DNA of 7,526 bases from contig DAOVHN010000112.1 in the NCBI GenBank assembly GCA_030671915.1, positions 1 to 7,526 on the forward strand. The letters are read 5' to 3'. Shown in pieces: positions 1-4,914 of the stretch. This DNA is from Pseudomonadota bacterium. Lineage in GTDB: Bacteria; Pseudomonadota; Alphaproteobacteria; UBA8366; JADFVY01. The notes beneath the pieces are model-generated. The model ran no database searches and was not told the DNA's origin. It was given only the letters and a program-made list of their open reading frames with translations. The number at the start of each line of letters is the position of its first letter. The stretch's first letter is position 1. A program made the position numbers and the translations under genes.

Positions 1-12
1 CGCATTAGCCAC

Positions 13-141
13 TCACGTGGTGTCTGGTCCGGCTCCCACCCGGTATAGCTTCAGCGACCCGAAGGAATAATCGAGGATGCAGCGGACTGCCTCGGTCATA
101 TAGCCCTTGCGAGCGTGCGGCTCGTTGACCCGGTTGCCGCA
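13..141 (-). pseudogene. Remnant of a RimJ-type GNAT acetyltransferase gene
   Basis: Read on the minus strand, this stretch encodes about 34 residues matching residues 109-142 of the intact RimJ-like protein at 3054-3647, including an identical 19-residue run starting HARKGYMTEA, which is the acetyl-CoA-binding motif A region. The reading frame then runs off into unrelated residues (GAGPDTT) and a stop at 13-15. Upstream of about 141 the frame stays open to about 204 but has no similarity to RimJ and no start, so both the N-terminal half and the C-terminus of the enzyme are missing. By hand alignment, 47-118 matches 3232-3303 without gaps at 61 of 72 bases. It has no catalytic potential as it stands. 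It is best read as a decayed fragment, not a small gene. Confidence 0.85.
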
Positions 142-206
142 CGTATATTCACGCAAACATTTAAAACACCTCCGAAAGCGGCCCTCAAAGCGTTTCAGCC
201 TATCCG

Positions 207-222
207 GTCATGACAACATGAC
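207..222. promoter_or_regulatory. Inverted repeat upstream of the nirK promoter, possible activator site
   Basis: GTCATG-N4-CATGAC is a perfect 6+6 dyad. It overlaps a perfect tandem direct repeat of CATGACAA (209-216 and 217-224). Its centre lies about 70 bases upstream of the expected nirK start, where FNR/CRP-family activators often bind, and the spacing (two arms around N4) resembles that family. The arms do not match the FNR/NnrR consensus (TTG-N8-CAA), so the binding protein is unknown. Confidence 0.35.
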
Positions 223-249
223 AAGGACACATAAGATGTATAGCGCATA

Positions 250-278
250 TTGCTTTTAAAAGCAGGGTGTGATATTTA
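250..278 (+). promoter_or_regulatory. Putative sigma-70 promoter of nirK
   Basis: TTGCTT (250-255) and TATTTA (273-278) are separated by 17 bases, and the -10 is preceded by TGA, giving an extended TGn -10. Transcription would start near 285, inside the NsrR-type dyad that follows. The region is AT-rich against a GC-rich background, which supports a promoter assignment. The start site is inferred from spacing only. Confidence 0.55.
251..264. promoter_or_regulatory. Perfect 14-bp palindrome over the nirK -35 region
   Basis: TGCTTTTAAAAGCA is self-complementary over all 14 bases and covers most of the predicted -35 element, so a protein bound here would compete with RNA polymerase. I do not recognise the cognate regulator. 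Just upstream, 233-255 reads AAGATGTA-N7-TATTGCTT, a degenerate NsrR-like dyad with one good half-site, so this block may instead be part of a second, weaker NsrR site. Confidence 0.35.
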
Positions 279-301
279 AAGATGTACGATGTATACATCT
301 A
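279..301. promoter_or_regulatory. NsrR-type operator in front of nirK
   Basis: AAGATGTA-N7-TACATCTA is a near-perfect 23-bp dyad (7 of 8 arm positions complementary) with the same half-site and spacing as the NsrR consensus known from enterobacteria (AAGATGYA-N7-TRCATCTT). It begins on the base after the predicted -10 and covers the expected transcription start, the usual place for a repressor. An nsrR gene lies 2 kb downstream in the same cassette. Binding by that protein is an inference. Confidence 0.75.
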
Positions 302-486
302 TGAAAACCGCCGGGATTCTTTTTCCATACCGTCATTCGAGGAAAGCCGATCCGAAAGAAGTTGTCTGTCAGTGAAGGACGCCTTTCCTTGTCCAGCCGC
401 TGAATTCAGCCATGTGGCGTCGCGTGGATTGACAAATGGAGATGTCGGACTTGCTTCGGTGCCCGGCTCTTTTTCGCTAGTTTGAT

Positions 487-493
487 AGGGAGG
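487..493 (+). promoter_or_regulatory. Ribosome binding site that fixes the nirK start
   Basis: AGGGAGG is a strong Shine-Dalgarno sequence. It lies 8 bases before the ATG at 502 but only 2 bases before the in-frame TTG at 496, so the ATG is the functional start. Confidence 0.8.
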
Positions 494-501
494 CATTGCA
501 G

Positions 502-1617
502 ATGCAGAGTTTAACGAGAAGGCAGATATTAAAAACCGGAGGTGCCGTGGCGGCCGCTCCGGTTCTGGTCCAGGCGGGCATTCAAGTTGCTCAAGCCGAT
601 ACCACGGACATAAGCAAACTGAAGCGCGTGAAGCAGAAAATGGTCGCTCCGCCAGCCGCGCCCGTACACGAACAGGTCGCCAGCGGCGGGCCGAAAATCA
701 TCGAGGTCCGCCTGGTCGTCGAGGAGAAACAGATCGAAATCGACGGCGATGGCACCAAGATGTGGGCCATGACCTTCAACGGCTCCGTGCCGGCCCCGAT
801 GATCGTTTGCCATCAGGACGACTACGTCGAGGTGACCCTGGTCAACCCGGAAAGCAACACCCTGGAGCACAATATCGACTTGCACGCCGCGACCGGATCG
901 CTTGGCGGCGGCGGATTGACACATGTTATGCCGGGCGAGGAGGCCGTGCTTCGTTTCAAGGCGACGAAGGCCGGCGTTTTCTGTTACCACTGCGCCCCGG
1001 GCGGAGTGATGATCCCGCTGCACTGTGTTTCAGGCATGGCGGGCACCATCATGGTCCTTCCCCGCAACGGCTTGACCGACGCTAACGGAAAATCAATCAA
1101 GTACGACAAGGTCTGGCACATCGGCGAGCAGGACTACTACATACCAAAAGACAAGGACGGCAATTTCAAGTCCTACAATGATGTCGCCGACTCGATGTCC
1201 GACACGCTTGAGGTCATGCGGGATTTCGTCCCCACCCACGTCGTCATCGGCGGCGCCGCCTTCGCCTATACCGGCGACAACTCGTTGACCGCAAAGGTCG
1301 GGGAAACGGTTCTCATCACGCATATGCAGGCCAACAACCCGACCCAGCCGCATTTGATCGGCGGTCACGGCGATTATGTCTGGCCCACTGGTTCTTTCCA
1401 GGACGCACCGCAGACTGGTCTCGAGACCTATTGGGTCGCGGGCGGTTCGGCCGGGGCCATGGTCTACACCTTCCGCCAGCCCGGGCTTTACGTGTACCTC
1501 AACCACAACCTTATCAAGGCCGTAATGGGAGGCGCCGCCGCCCACATCAAGGTCGAAGGCGAGTGGAACGACGATCTGATGACCCAGATCAGAAAACCGG
1601 GACCAATCAGCACCTAA
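502..1617 (+). CDS. nirK: Copper-containing nitrite reductase NirK
   Basis: This 371-residue precursor reduces nitrite to nitric oxide in the periplasm and works as a trimer. The N-terminus (TRRQILK, residues 5-11, then a hydrophobic stretch and an AQA site near 30-32) is a Tat signal, consistent with export of a folded copper protein. Two cupredoxin domains follow. Type 1 copper ligands are His123, Cys164, His174 and Met179. Type 2 ligands are His128, His163 and His335. The active-site pair is Asp126 and His284, in QPHLIGGHGDYVW. The C-terminal GEWNDDLM motif is typical of class I enzymes. All catalytic residues are present and the length is normal, so it should be active. Oddities are ten residues between Cys164 and His174 (nine in Alcaligenes NirK), Leu173 where Trp is usual, and extra Cys at 103, 161 and 175. 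It is probably NO-induced through NsrR. Confidence 0.97.
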   Translation: MQSLTRRQILKTGGAVAAAPVLVQAGIQVAQADTTDISKLKRVKQKMVAPPAAPVHEQVASGGPKIIEVRLVVEEKQIEIDGDGTKMWAMTFNGSVPAPMIVCHQDDYVEVTLVNPESNTLEHNIDLHAATGSLGGGGLTHVMPGEEAVLRFKATKAGVFCYHCAPGGVMIPLHCVSGMAGTIMVLPRNGLTDANGKSIKYDKVWHIGEQDYYIPKDKDGNFKSYNDVADSMSDTLEVMRDFVPTHVVIGGAAFAYTGDNSLTAKVGETVLITHMQANNPTQPHLIGGHGDYVWPTGSFQDAPQTGLETYWVAGGSAGAMVYTFRQPGLYVYLNHNLIKAVMGGAAAHIKVEGEWNDDLMTQIRKPGPIST

Positions 1618-1650
1618 CCAACTACGGCGCAGTGACTCTCCGCCGGCAAT

Positions 1651-1681
1651 CCCCGGCAGTGGCGCATCGCTGCTGTCGGGG
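1651..1681 (+). terminator. Strong hairpin between nirK and the SCO gene
   Basis: CCCCGGCAGTGGCG (1651-1664) pairs with CGCTGCTGTCGGGG (1668-1681) around a 3-base CAT loop: 14 pairs, three of them G-U. It starts 33 bases after the nirK stop. Only a short TTT (1686-1688) follows, so full intrinsic termination is doubtful. It could attenuate readthrough into the downstream gene, or protect the nirK mRNA 3' end and skew expression in favour of nirK. No separate promoter for the SCO gene is evident after it. Confidence 0.5.
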
Positions 1682-1735
1682 GCTGTTTGCCTCGGGAGTC
1701 GTTTATGCCAAAGCTCACCGATAAAGGAGGCCGCC

Positions 1736-2374
1736 ATGGGATTAAAGTTGAAAGTTTTCCGTCCAGTGTTGGCGGCGATCGCCGGCATCGCCCTTTGCGC
1801 AGCGGCGATCGCCGGCACGGCAAAGGCGGACGAGGTGGCGGTCGGCACCGTGGGCGGGCCGATGCAGGGAAAAATCGGCGGACCGTTCACCCTGGTCGAT
1901 CACAACGGGGACACGGTTACCGACGCCGATTTCCGCGGCCGCTTCATGCTGATCTATTTCGGCTACACCTTCTGCCCCGACGTATGCCCGACGTCGGCTG
2001 TCATGATGGCGCATGCCCTGGACGAACTGGGCGAGGAAGAAAAAAAGGTGGTGCCCATCATCATCACCATCGACCCCGAGCGGGACCGTCCCGAGGGCAT
2101 GAAAGATTACGTTTCCCATTTCCACCCGCGCATGGTGGGGCTCTCCGGCACCCCCGAGCAGGTCGCGGTGGCGATCAAAGCCTACAAGGTATACGCAACC
2201 AAGGTATTCGAGGAGGGATGGGGCCTGGACGAGTATTTCGTCTATCACTCCGACGTTACTTATTTCATGGGACCCGACGGAAAATATCTCGACCACTTCG
2301 GTAGCGGCACAACGCCCAAAGTCATGGCCGCGCGCATGCTGGCGCACATGAGAGAAAGTCCACCTCGCCCTTAA
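1736..2374 (+). CDS. SCO1/SenC/PrrC-family copper chaperone
   Basis: This 212-residue thioredoxin-fold protein belongs to the SCO family, whose members bind copper in the periplasm and pass it to cuproenzymes, classically the CuA site of cytochrome oxidase. The N-terminus is a hydrophobic export signal (about residues 8-27) with a likely AKA cleavage site at 29-31. It lacks a proper lipobox before Cys21. The copper-binding set is complete: Cys80 and Cys84 in CPDVC and His171 in YHSDVTY. The family motifs LIYFGYTFCPDVCP and TIDPERDRPE are present. AAAGGAGG (1723-1730) sits 5 bases before the ATG. It follows nirK by 118 bases on the same strand, so a role in copper delivery to NirK, or redox handling of its sites, is likely but inferred. 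SenC (Rhodobacter) and SCO1 (mitochondria) are homologues, so no single symbol is given. Confidence 0.92.
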   Translation: MGLKLKVFRPVLAAIAGIALCAAAIAGTAKADEVAVGTVGGPMQGKIGGPFTLVDHNGDTVTDADFRGRFMLIYFGYTFCPDVCPTSAVMMAHALDELGEEEKKVVPIIITIDPERDRPEGMKDYVSHFHPRMVGLSGTPEQVAVAIKAYKVYATKVFEEGWGLDEYFVYHSDVTYFMGPDGKYLDHFGSGTTPKVMAARMLAHMRESPPRP

Positions 2375-2838
2375 TTGACGATGGGGGCAGGCCCGGCGGA
2401 CCACACGTCTGTAGGGAACGCCTTGATCAGTTGAGGTTTCGGTATAACAAGGTCCTTGATGGTGTAGCCGTCAAGGACCTCGAGAAAGGCTTTGTGCGCC
2501 TTGTGCATGACGCCGGCAAGAACACACGCACTCACAATCTGGCAGTTGTAGTTTCCAGGCTCGAAACACTCGACTATAGCCATATCCTTCTCCATGGCGC
2601 GAACCACCTCGCCAACGGTAATCTTTGCCGGATCCCGCCCTATGTGCAGGCCGCCATTCTTCCCGCGGACGGTATCGACGAACCCGTGCCTGCCCAGATC
2701 GTGGACCAGTTTCATCAGGTGGTTGCGCGAAATACCGTACTGCTCGGAGATTTCCCTGATCGTCGCAAGCCGTTCATCCTGGATGCTGAGATAAATCAGA
2801 ACCCTCAGGGCATAATCGCTATAGGCGGTTAAACGCAT
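2371..2838 (-). CDS. nsrR: NO-sensing Rrf2-family transcriptional repressor NsrR
   Basis: This 155-residue protein opens with the Rrf2 winged helix (MRLTAYSDYALRVLIYL; recognition helix around residues 35-50, wing near RGKNGG at 58-63). It ends with the cluster-binding and dimerisation segment. The NsrR signature is visible as VECF...C...C with Cys91, Cys99 and Cys105, followed by the family-typical FLEVLDGYTIKDLV (118-131). Asp8, the non-cysteine cluster ligand established in Streptomyces NsrR, is present. This set separates it from IscR and from cysteine-poor Rrf2 regulators. NO attack on the Fe-S cluster would release DNA. Its stop overlaps the convergent SCO stop by 4 bp, so nsrR and the nirK-SCO unit converge. 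Its likely target is the dyad at 279-301. A possible Shine-Dalgarno (GAGGAG) lies rather far, about 13 bases, before the ATG. Confidence 0.92.
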   Translation of the reverse strand: MRLTAYSDYALRVLIYLSIQDERLATIREISEQYGISRNHLMKLVHDLGRHGFVDTVRGKNGGLHIGRDPAKITVGEVVRAMEKDMAIVECFEPGNYNCQIVSACVLAGVMHKAHKAFLEVLDGYTIKDLVIPKPQLIKAFPTDVWSAGPAPIVN

Positions 2839-2900
2839 CCTCTGTCACACGCTCCTCTGATCAATACATGTAAATCAGATATAGCTATAACTTCCCAGAA
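2839..2900 (-). promoter_or_regulatory. Probable nsrR promoter region
   Basis: The AT-rich block just upstream of nsrR contains the palindromes TACATGTA (2865-2872) and TATAGCTATA (2880-2889). On the minus strand, TATATC within this block could be a -10, but no good -35 is visible at the right distance. The TACATGTA core resembles an NsrR half-site without a partner at N7, so autoregulation is possible but not shown. Confidence 0.35.
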
Positions 2901-2961
2901 CTCCAGTAGTTTTTGGGTTGAATTTCCGAAAACCCAGACGGCCCCATACTCTGGTGTGGCG

Positions 2962-2996
2962 ATCGCCAAAGGCGATTCCAATCAACCCGAATCGGC
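2962..2996. repeat. Pair of overlapping small inverted repeats
   Basis: ATCGCC-AAA-GGCGAT (2962-2976) is a perfect 6-bp stem, and GGCGATTC (2971-2978) also pairs with GAATCGGC (2989-2996) at 7 of 8 positions, so the two are mutually exclusive folds. A GGCGATCGCC palindrome sits at the left edge. Together with the larger palindrome at 3001-3049 this looks like one intergenic repeat block. No poly-U tract follows on either strand. Confidence 0.5.
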
Positions 2997-3000
2997 GCTA

Positions 3001-3049
3001 GAGCGGATCGTGATTGATCGCACTCACGATCAATTGCGTGAATCCGCTC
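3001..3049. repeat. Long imperfect palindrome after rimJ, possible terminator or dispersed repeat
   Basis: The outer arms GAGCGGAT (3001-3008) and ATCCGCTC (3042-3049) are exact. Inside them CGTGATTGATCG (3009-3020) pairs with CGATCAAT plus TGCG (3027-3038), leaving a 6-base loop and a 3-base bulge. It begins 4 bases after the rimJ stop, where a stop signal for the leftward thrC-peptidase-rimJ unit is expected, and it would also face readthrough from the other side. It lacks a U-run, so it may act as an RNA-end stabiliser. Its form is like the multicopy intergenic palindromes common in alphaproteobacteria, but copy number cannot be seen here. Confidence 0.6.
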
Positions 3050-3053
3050 GACA

Positions 3054-3647
3054 CTAAAGAATAGAGCCGGTGCGCGGATCGCTCTGCAATATCCCGAAGG
3101 TAACATGGTCGCACCAGCGACCGTTGATCTTCAGATGTTCCCGCGCCAAGCCTTCTTCGCGGAAACCGCATTTCAGCAGCAGGCCGCGGCTGGCCTCGTT
3201 GGCTGGCAGGCAAGCCGCCTCGACCCTGTGCAGCTTCAGGCTGTTGAAGGAATAGTCCAGGATGCAGCGGACCGCCTCTGTCATATAGCCCTTGCGGGCG
3301 TGCCCAGCGGCGACCCAATAGCCCAGGCTGCCGGTCTGCGCCACGCCCAGCCGCACATTGGACAGGGTGATGCCGCCCAGCAGCTCGCCATCCTCGCGGC
3401 CGAATATCAGGAATCCGTATCCGGTTTCGGCGCGCCATTCTTCCTTGACCTGGATGCGCCGTCGGTGGAAGGCCGCGGCCGTGGCGCCGTCGAGCGGCCA
3501 GGTCGGCTCCCACGGCTGCAGGAAAGATTCGCTGGCCCGCCTTGTCGCCACCCAGGCGGCGGCATCACGGGTGGCGGGCGGGCGCAGCAGAACCCTTGGG
3601 CCCGTCAGAACGGTACTGGATACCGCGTTGCGGAACAGCGCCCACAT
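3054..3647 (-). CDS. rimJ: RimJ/RimL-family GNAT N-acetyltransferase
   Basis: The 197-residue product matches the RimJ family in length and motifs: an N-terminal segment with LRPPATRDAA, FLQPWEPTWP (42-51, compare FLKPWEP in E. coli RimJ), the acetyl-CoA motif A around GHARKGYMTEA (115-125), ANEASRGLLLKCGF (149-162), and INGRWCDHV near the end (174-182). RimJ acetylates the N-terminal alanine of ribosomal protein S5 in the cytoplasm. The substrate here is inferred from family alone. I chose the ATG at 3647, 7 bases past the peptidase stop; an in-frame TTG at 3677 would add ten residues and overlap the peptidase gene. The close spacing implies co-transcription. A fragment of a second homologue lies at 13-141. 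Confidence 0.85.
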   Translation of the reverse strand: MWALFRNAVSSTVLTGPRVLLRPPATRDAAAWVATRRASESFLQPWEPTWPLDGATAAAFHRRRIQVKEEWRAETGYGFLIFGREDGELLGGITLSNVRLGVAQTGSLGYWVAAGHARKGYMTEAVRCILDYSFNSLKLHRVEAACLPANEASRGLLLKCGFREEGLAREHLKINGRWCDHVTFGILQSDPRTGSIL

Positions 3648-3654
3648 GGTCGTC

Positions 3655-4914
3655 TCAGGTGGAAAGCCGCTCGGCAAAGCCGTCGTAGGGCATCATGCGC
3701 CCCAGCGGCCCGATGGCGGCCAGCGACGGGCGGCCGGTAAAAATCCGGTTCGCCACTTGGCGCACCGCATCGACGTCGACAGCGTCGATCCGCGCCACGA
3801 TCTCGTCGATGGGCAAAGGCCGGCCGAAGACCAGCATCTGTTCGCCAAGCTGTTCGGCGCGCGACGAGGTCGATTCAAGCGACATCAGGGTTCCGGCCTT
3901 TAGCTGGTTGCGGGCGCGCCGTACTTCACCCTCCTCCAGGCTTCCCGCAAGCCGCCGCACCTCGTCGGCCAGCACCGGCATCAATTCGGCGATCTCCTCC
4001 TCGCCGGTCCCGGCATAAATGCCGAACAGGCCGCAGTCGGAATAGCAGGAACAATAGCTGTGGATCGAATAGACCAGTCCCCGGCGCTCGCGGATTTCCT
4101 GAAACAGGCGTGACGACATGCCGCCGCCGAACAGGGCAGACATTACCGTCGAGGCGTAAATGTCGGGGTCGTGCATGCCAACACCCGGGAAACCGACCGT
4201 CAGATGCACCTGCTCAAGCTCGCGGTTTTCCAAATGCGCACCGCCGCGGTACGCGGCCGTTTCGTTGCCCAGCGGCCGGCGGTCCGGCAGGTCGCGGAAC
4301 AGGTGGCGGGCCAGGGCAACCAGGTGATCGTGCTCGATCATGCCCGCCGCCGACAACACCATGCTGCCGGCGCCGTAGGCTTCGTCCATATAGCCCATGA
4401 TCGCCTCGCGCGACATGCCGCGCACCCGCTCGGCATCGCCCAGTACCGGGCGGCCCAGGGGCTGGTCGGGGAAGGCGGTAGCCTGGAAGTGATCGAATAC
4501 CACGTCGTCGGGCGTGTCGTGCGCCTGGCCAATCTCCTGCAACACGACGCTGCGCTCGCGCGCCAGTTCCTCGGGTTCGAAGGTGGAATGCTGCAGGATG
4601 TCGGCCAGAATATCGACCGCCAGCGGCGTGTCTTCCTTCAGGACCTTGGCGTAATAGGCGGTATGCTCGCGCGAGGTATAGGCGTTCAGATGGCCGCCGA
4701 CTTCCTCGATCTCGGCCACGATTTCCAGCGCGGAGCGGCGTTTGGTTCCCTTGAACGCCATATGTTCCAGCAGATGGGCGACGCCGTTGATCTCGACCGG
4801 CTCATTGCGGGTGCCGGCGTCAATGAAGACGCCGACCGAGACCGTCTCCACCGCGTCCATCGTGTGGGAAACGACGCGCAGGCCGTTTTCCAGCGTTGTC
4901 TGGCGGACGGTCAT
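3655..4914 (-). CDS. M16-family zinc peptidase (mitochondrial processing peptidase-like)
   Basis: This 419-residue protein has the inverted zinc motif of pitrilysin-family peptidases, HLLEH (His47, Glu50, His51), and the third ligand Glu127 in RSVVLQEI, exactly 76 residues after His51 as in active M16 enzymes. The glycine-rich stretch FGGGMSSRLFQEIRERRGLVYSIHS in the second half is the conserved substrate-chamber segment of this family. Length is that of a single MPP-beta-like subunit, and there is no export signal, so it is probably cytoplasmic. Natural substrates of bacterial members are mostly unknown. Its ATG overlaps the thrC TGA as ATGA (4911-4914), implying translational coupling. The link between thrC and this peptidase appears to be conserved synteny, not a known shared pathway. 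Confidence 0.93.
   Translation of the reverse strand: MTVRQTTLENGLRVVSHTMDAVETVSVGVFIDAGTRNEPVEINGVAHLLEHMAFKGTKRRSALEIVAEIEEVGGHLNAYTSREHTAYYAKVLKEDTPLAVDILADILQHSTFEPEELARERSVVLQEIGQAHDTPDDVVFDHFQATAFPDQPLGRPVLGDAERVRGMSREAIMGYMDEAYGAGSMVLSAAGMIEHDHLVALARHLFRDLPDRRPLGNETAAYRGGAHLENRELEQVHLTVGFPGVGMHDPDIYASTVMSALFGGGMSSRLFQEIRERRGLVYSIHSYCSCYSDCGLFGIYAGTGEEEIAELMPVLADEVRRLAGSLEEGEVRRARNQLKAGTLMSLESTSSRAEQLGEQMLVFGRPLPIDEIVARIDAVDVDAVRQVANRIFTGRPSLAAIGPLGRMMPYDGFAERLST

Larger units (their letters stand above)
142..501. other. Gene-free upstream and leader region of nirK
   Basis: This 360-base stretch has no convincing gene. Its left half (to about 300) is clearly more AT-rich than the surrounding genes and carries the stacked dyads and promoter listed separately. 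From the expected transcription start near 285 to the nirK ATG there would be an untranslated leader of a little over 200 bases. A 67-codon frame (282-485) and a 24-codon frame from the ATG at 301 exist inside it, but neither has a Shine-Dalgarno sequence or recognisable protein content. I saw no strong terminator-like hairpin in the leader. Confidence 0.6.

Noticed and set aside
28..40. Ten-base match (GTGGGAGCCG on the minus strand) between the fragment's tail and a different part of rimJ near 3504-3513, hinting at rearrangement
   Set aside because: Too short in GC-rich DNA to separate from chance.
301..375. A 24-codon frame starting ATGAAAACC just after the operator
   Set aside because: No ribosome binding site and no sign of attenuator structure or regulatory codon runs.
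429..434. Consensus -35 hexamer TTGACA close to nirK
   Set aside because: No acceptable -10 at 16-18 bases downstream (TGCTTC at 17).
282..485. A 67-codon frame in the nirK leader ending 17 bases before the nirK ATG, a possible leader peptide
   Set aside because: No Shine-Dalgarno sequence, an ATG inside the NsrR dyad at or before the expected transcript start, and no recognisable or compositionally convincing protein.
496..501. Alternative nirK start at TTG 496
   Set aside because: Only 2 bases from the Shine-Dalgarno sequence; the ATG at 502 has ideal 8-base spacing.
2865..2872. TACATGTA upstream of nsrR as an autoregulatory NsrR operator
   Set aside because: No second half-site at the N7 spacing on either side, so kept only as a remark in the promoter entry.
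2911..2936. TGGGTT-N11-AACCCA inverted repeat as a terminator
   Set aside because: Short stem, wide loop and no U-tract following it in either direction.
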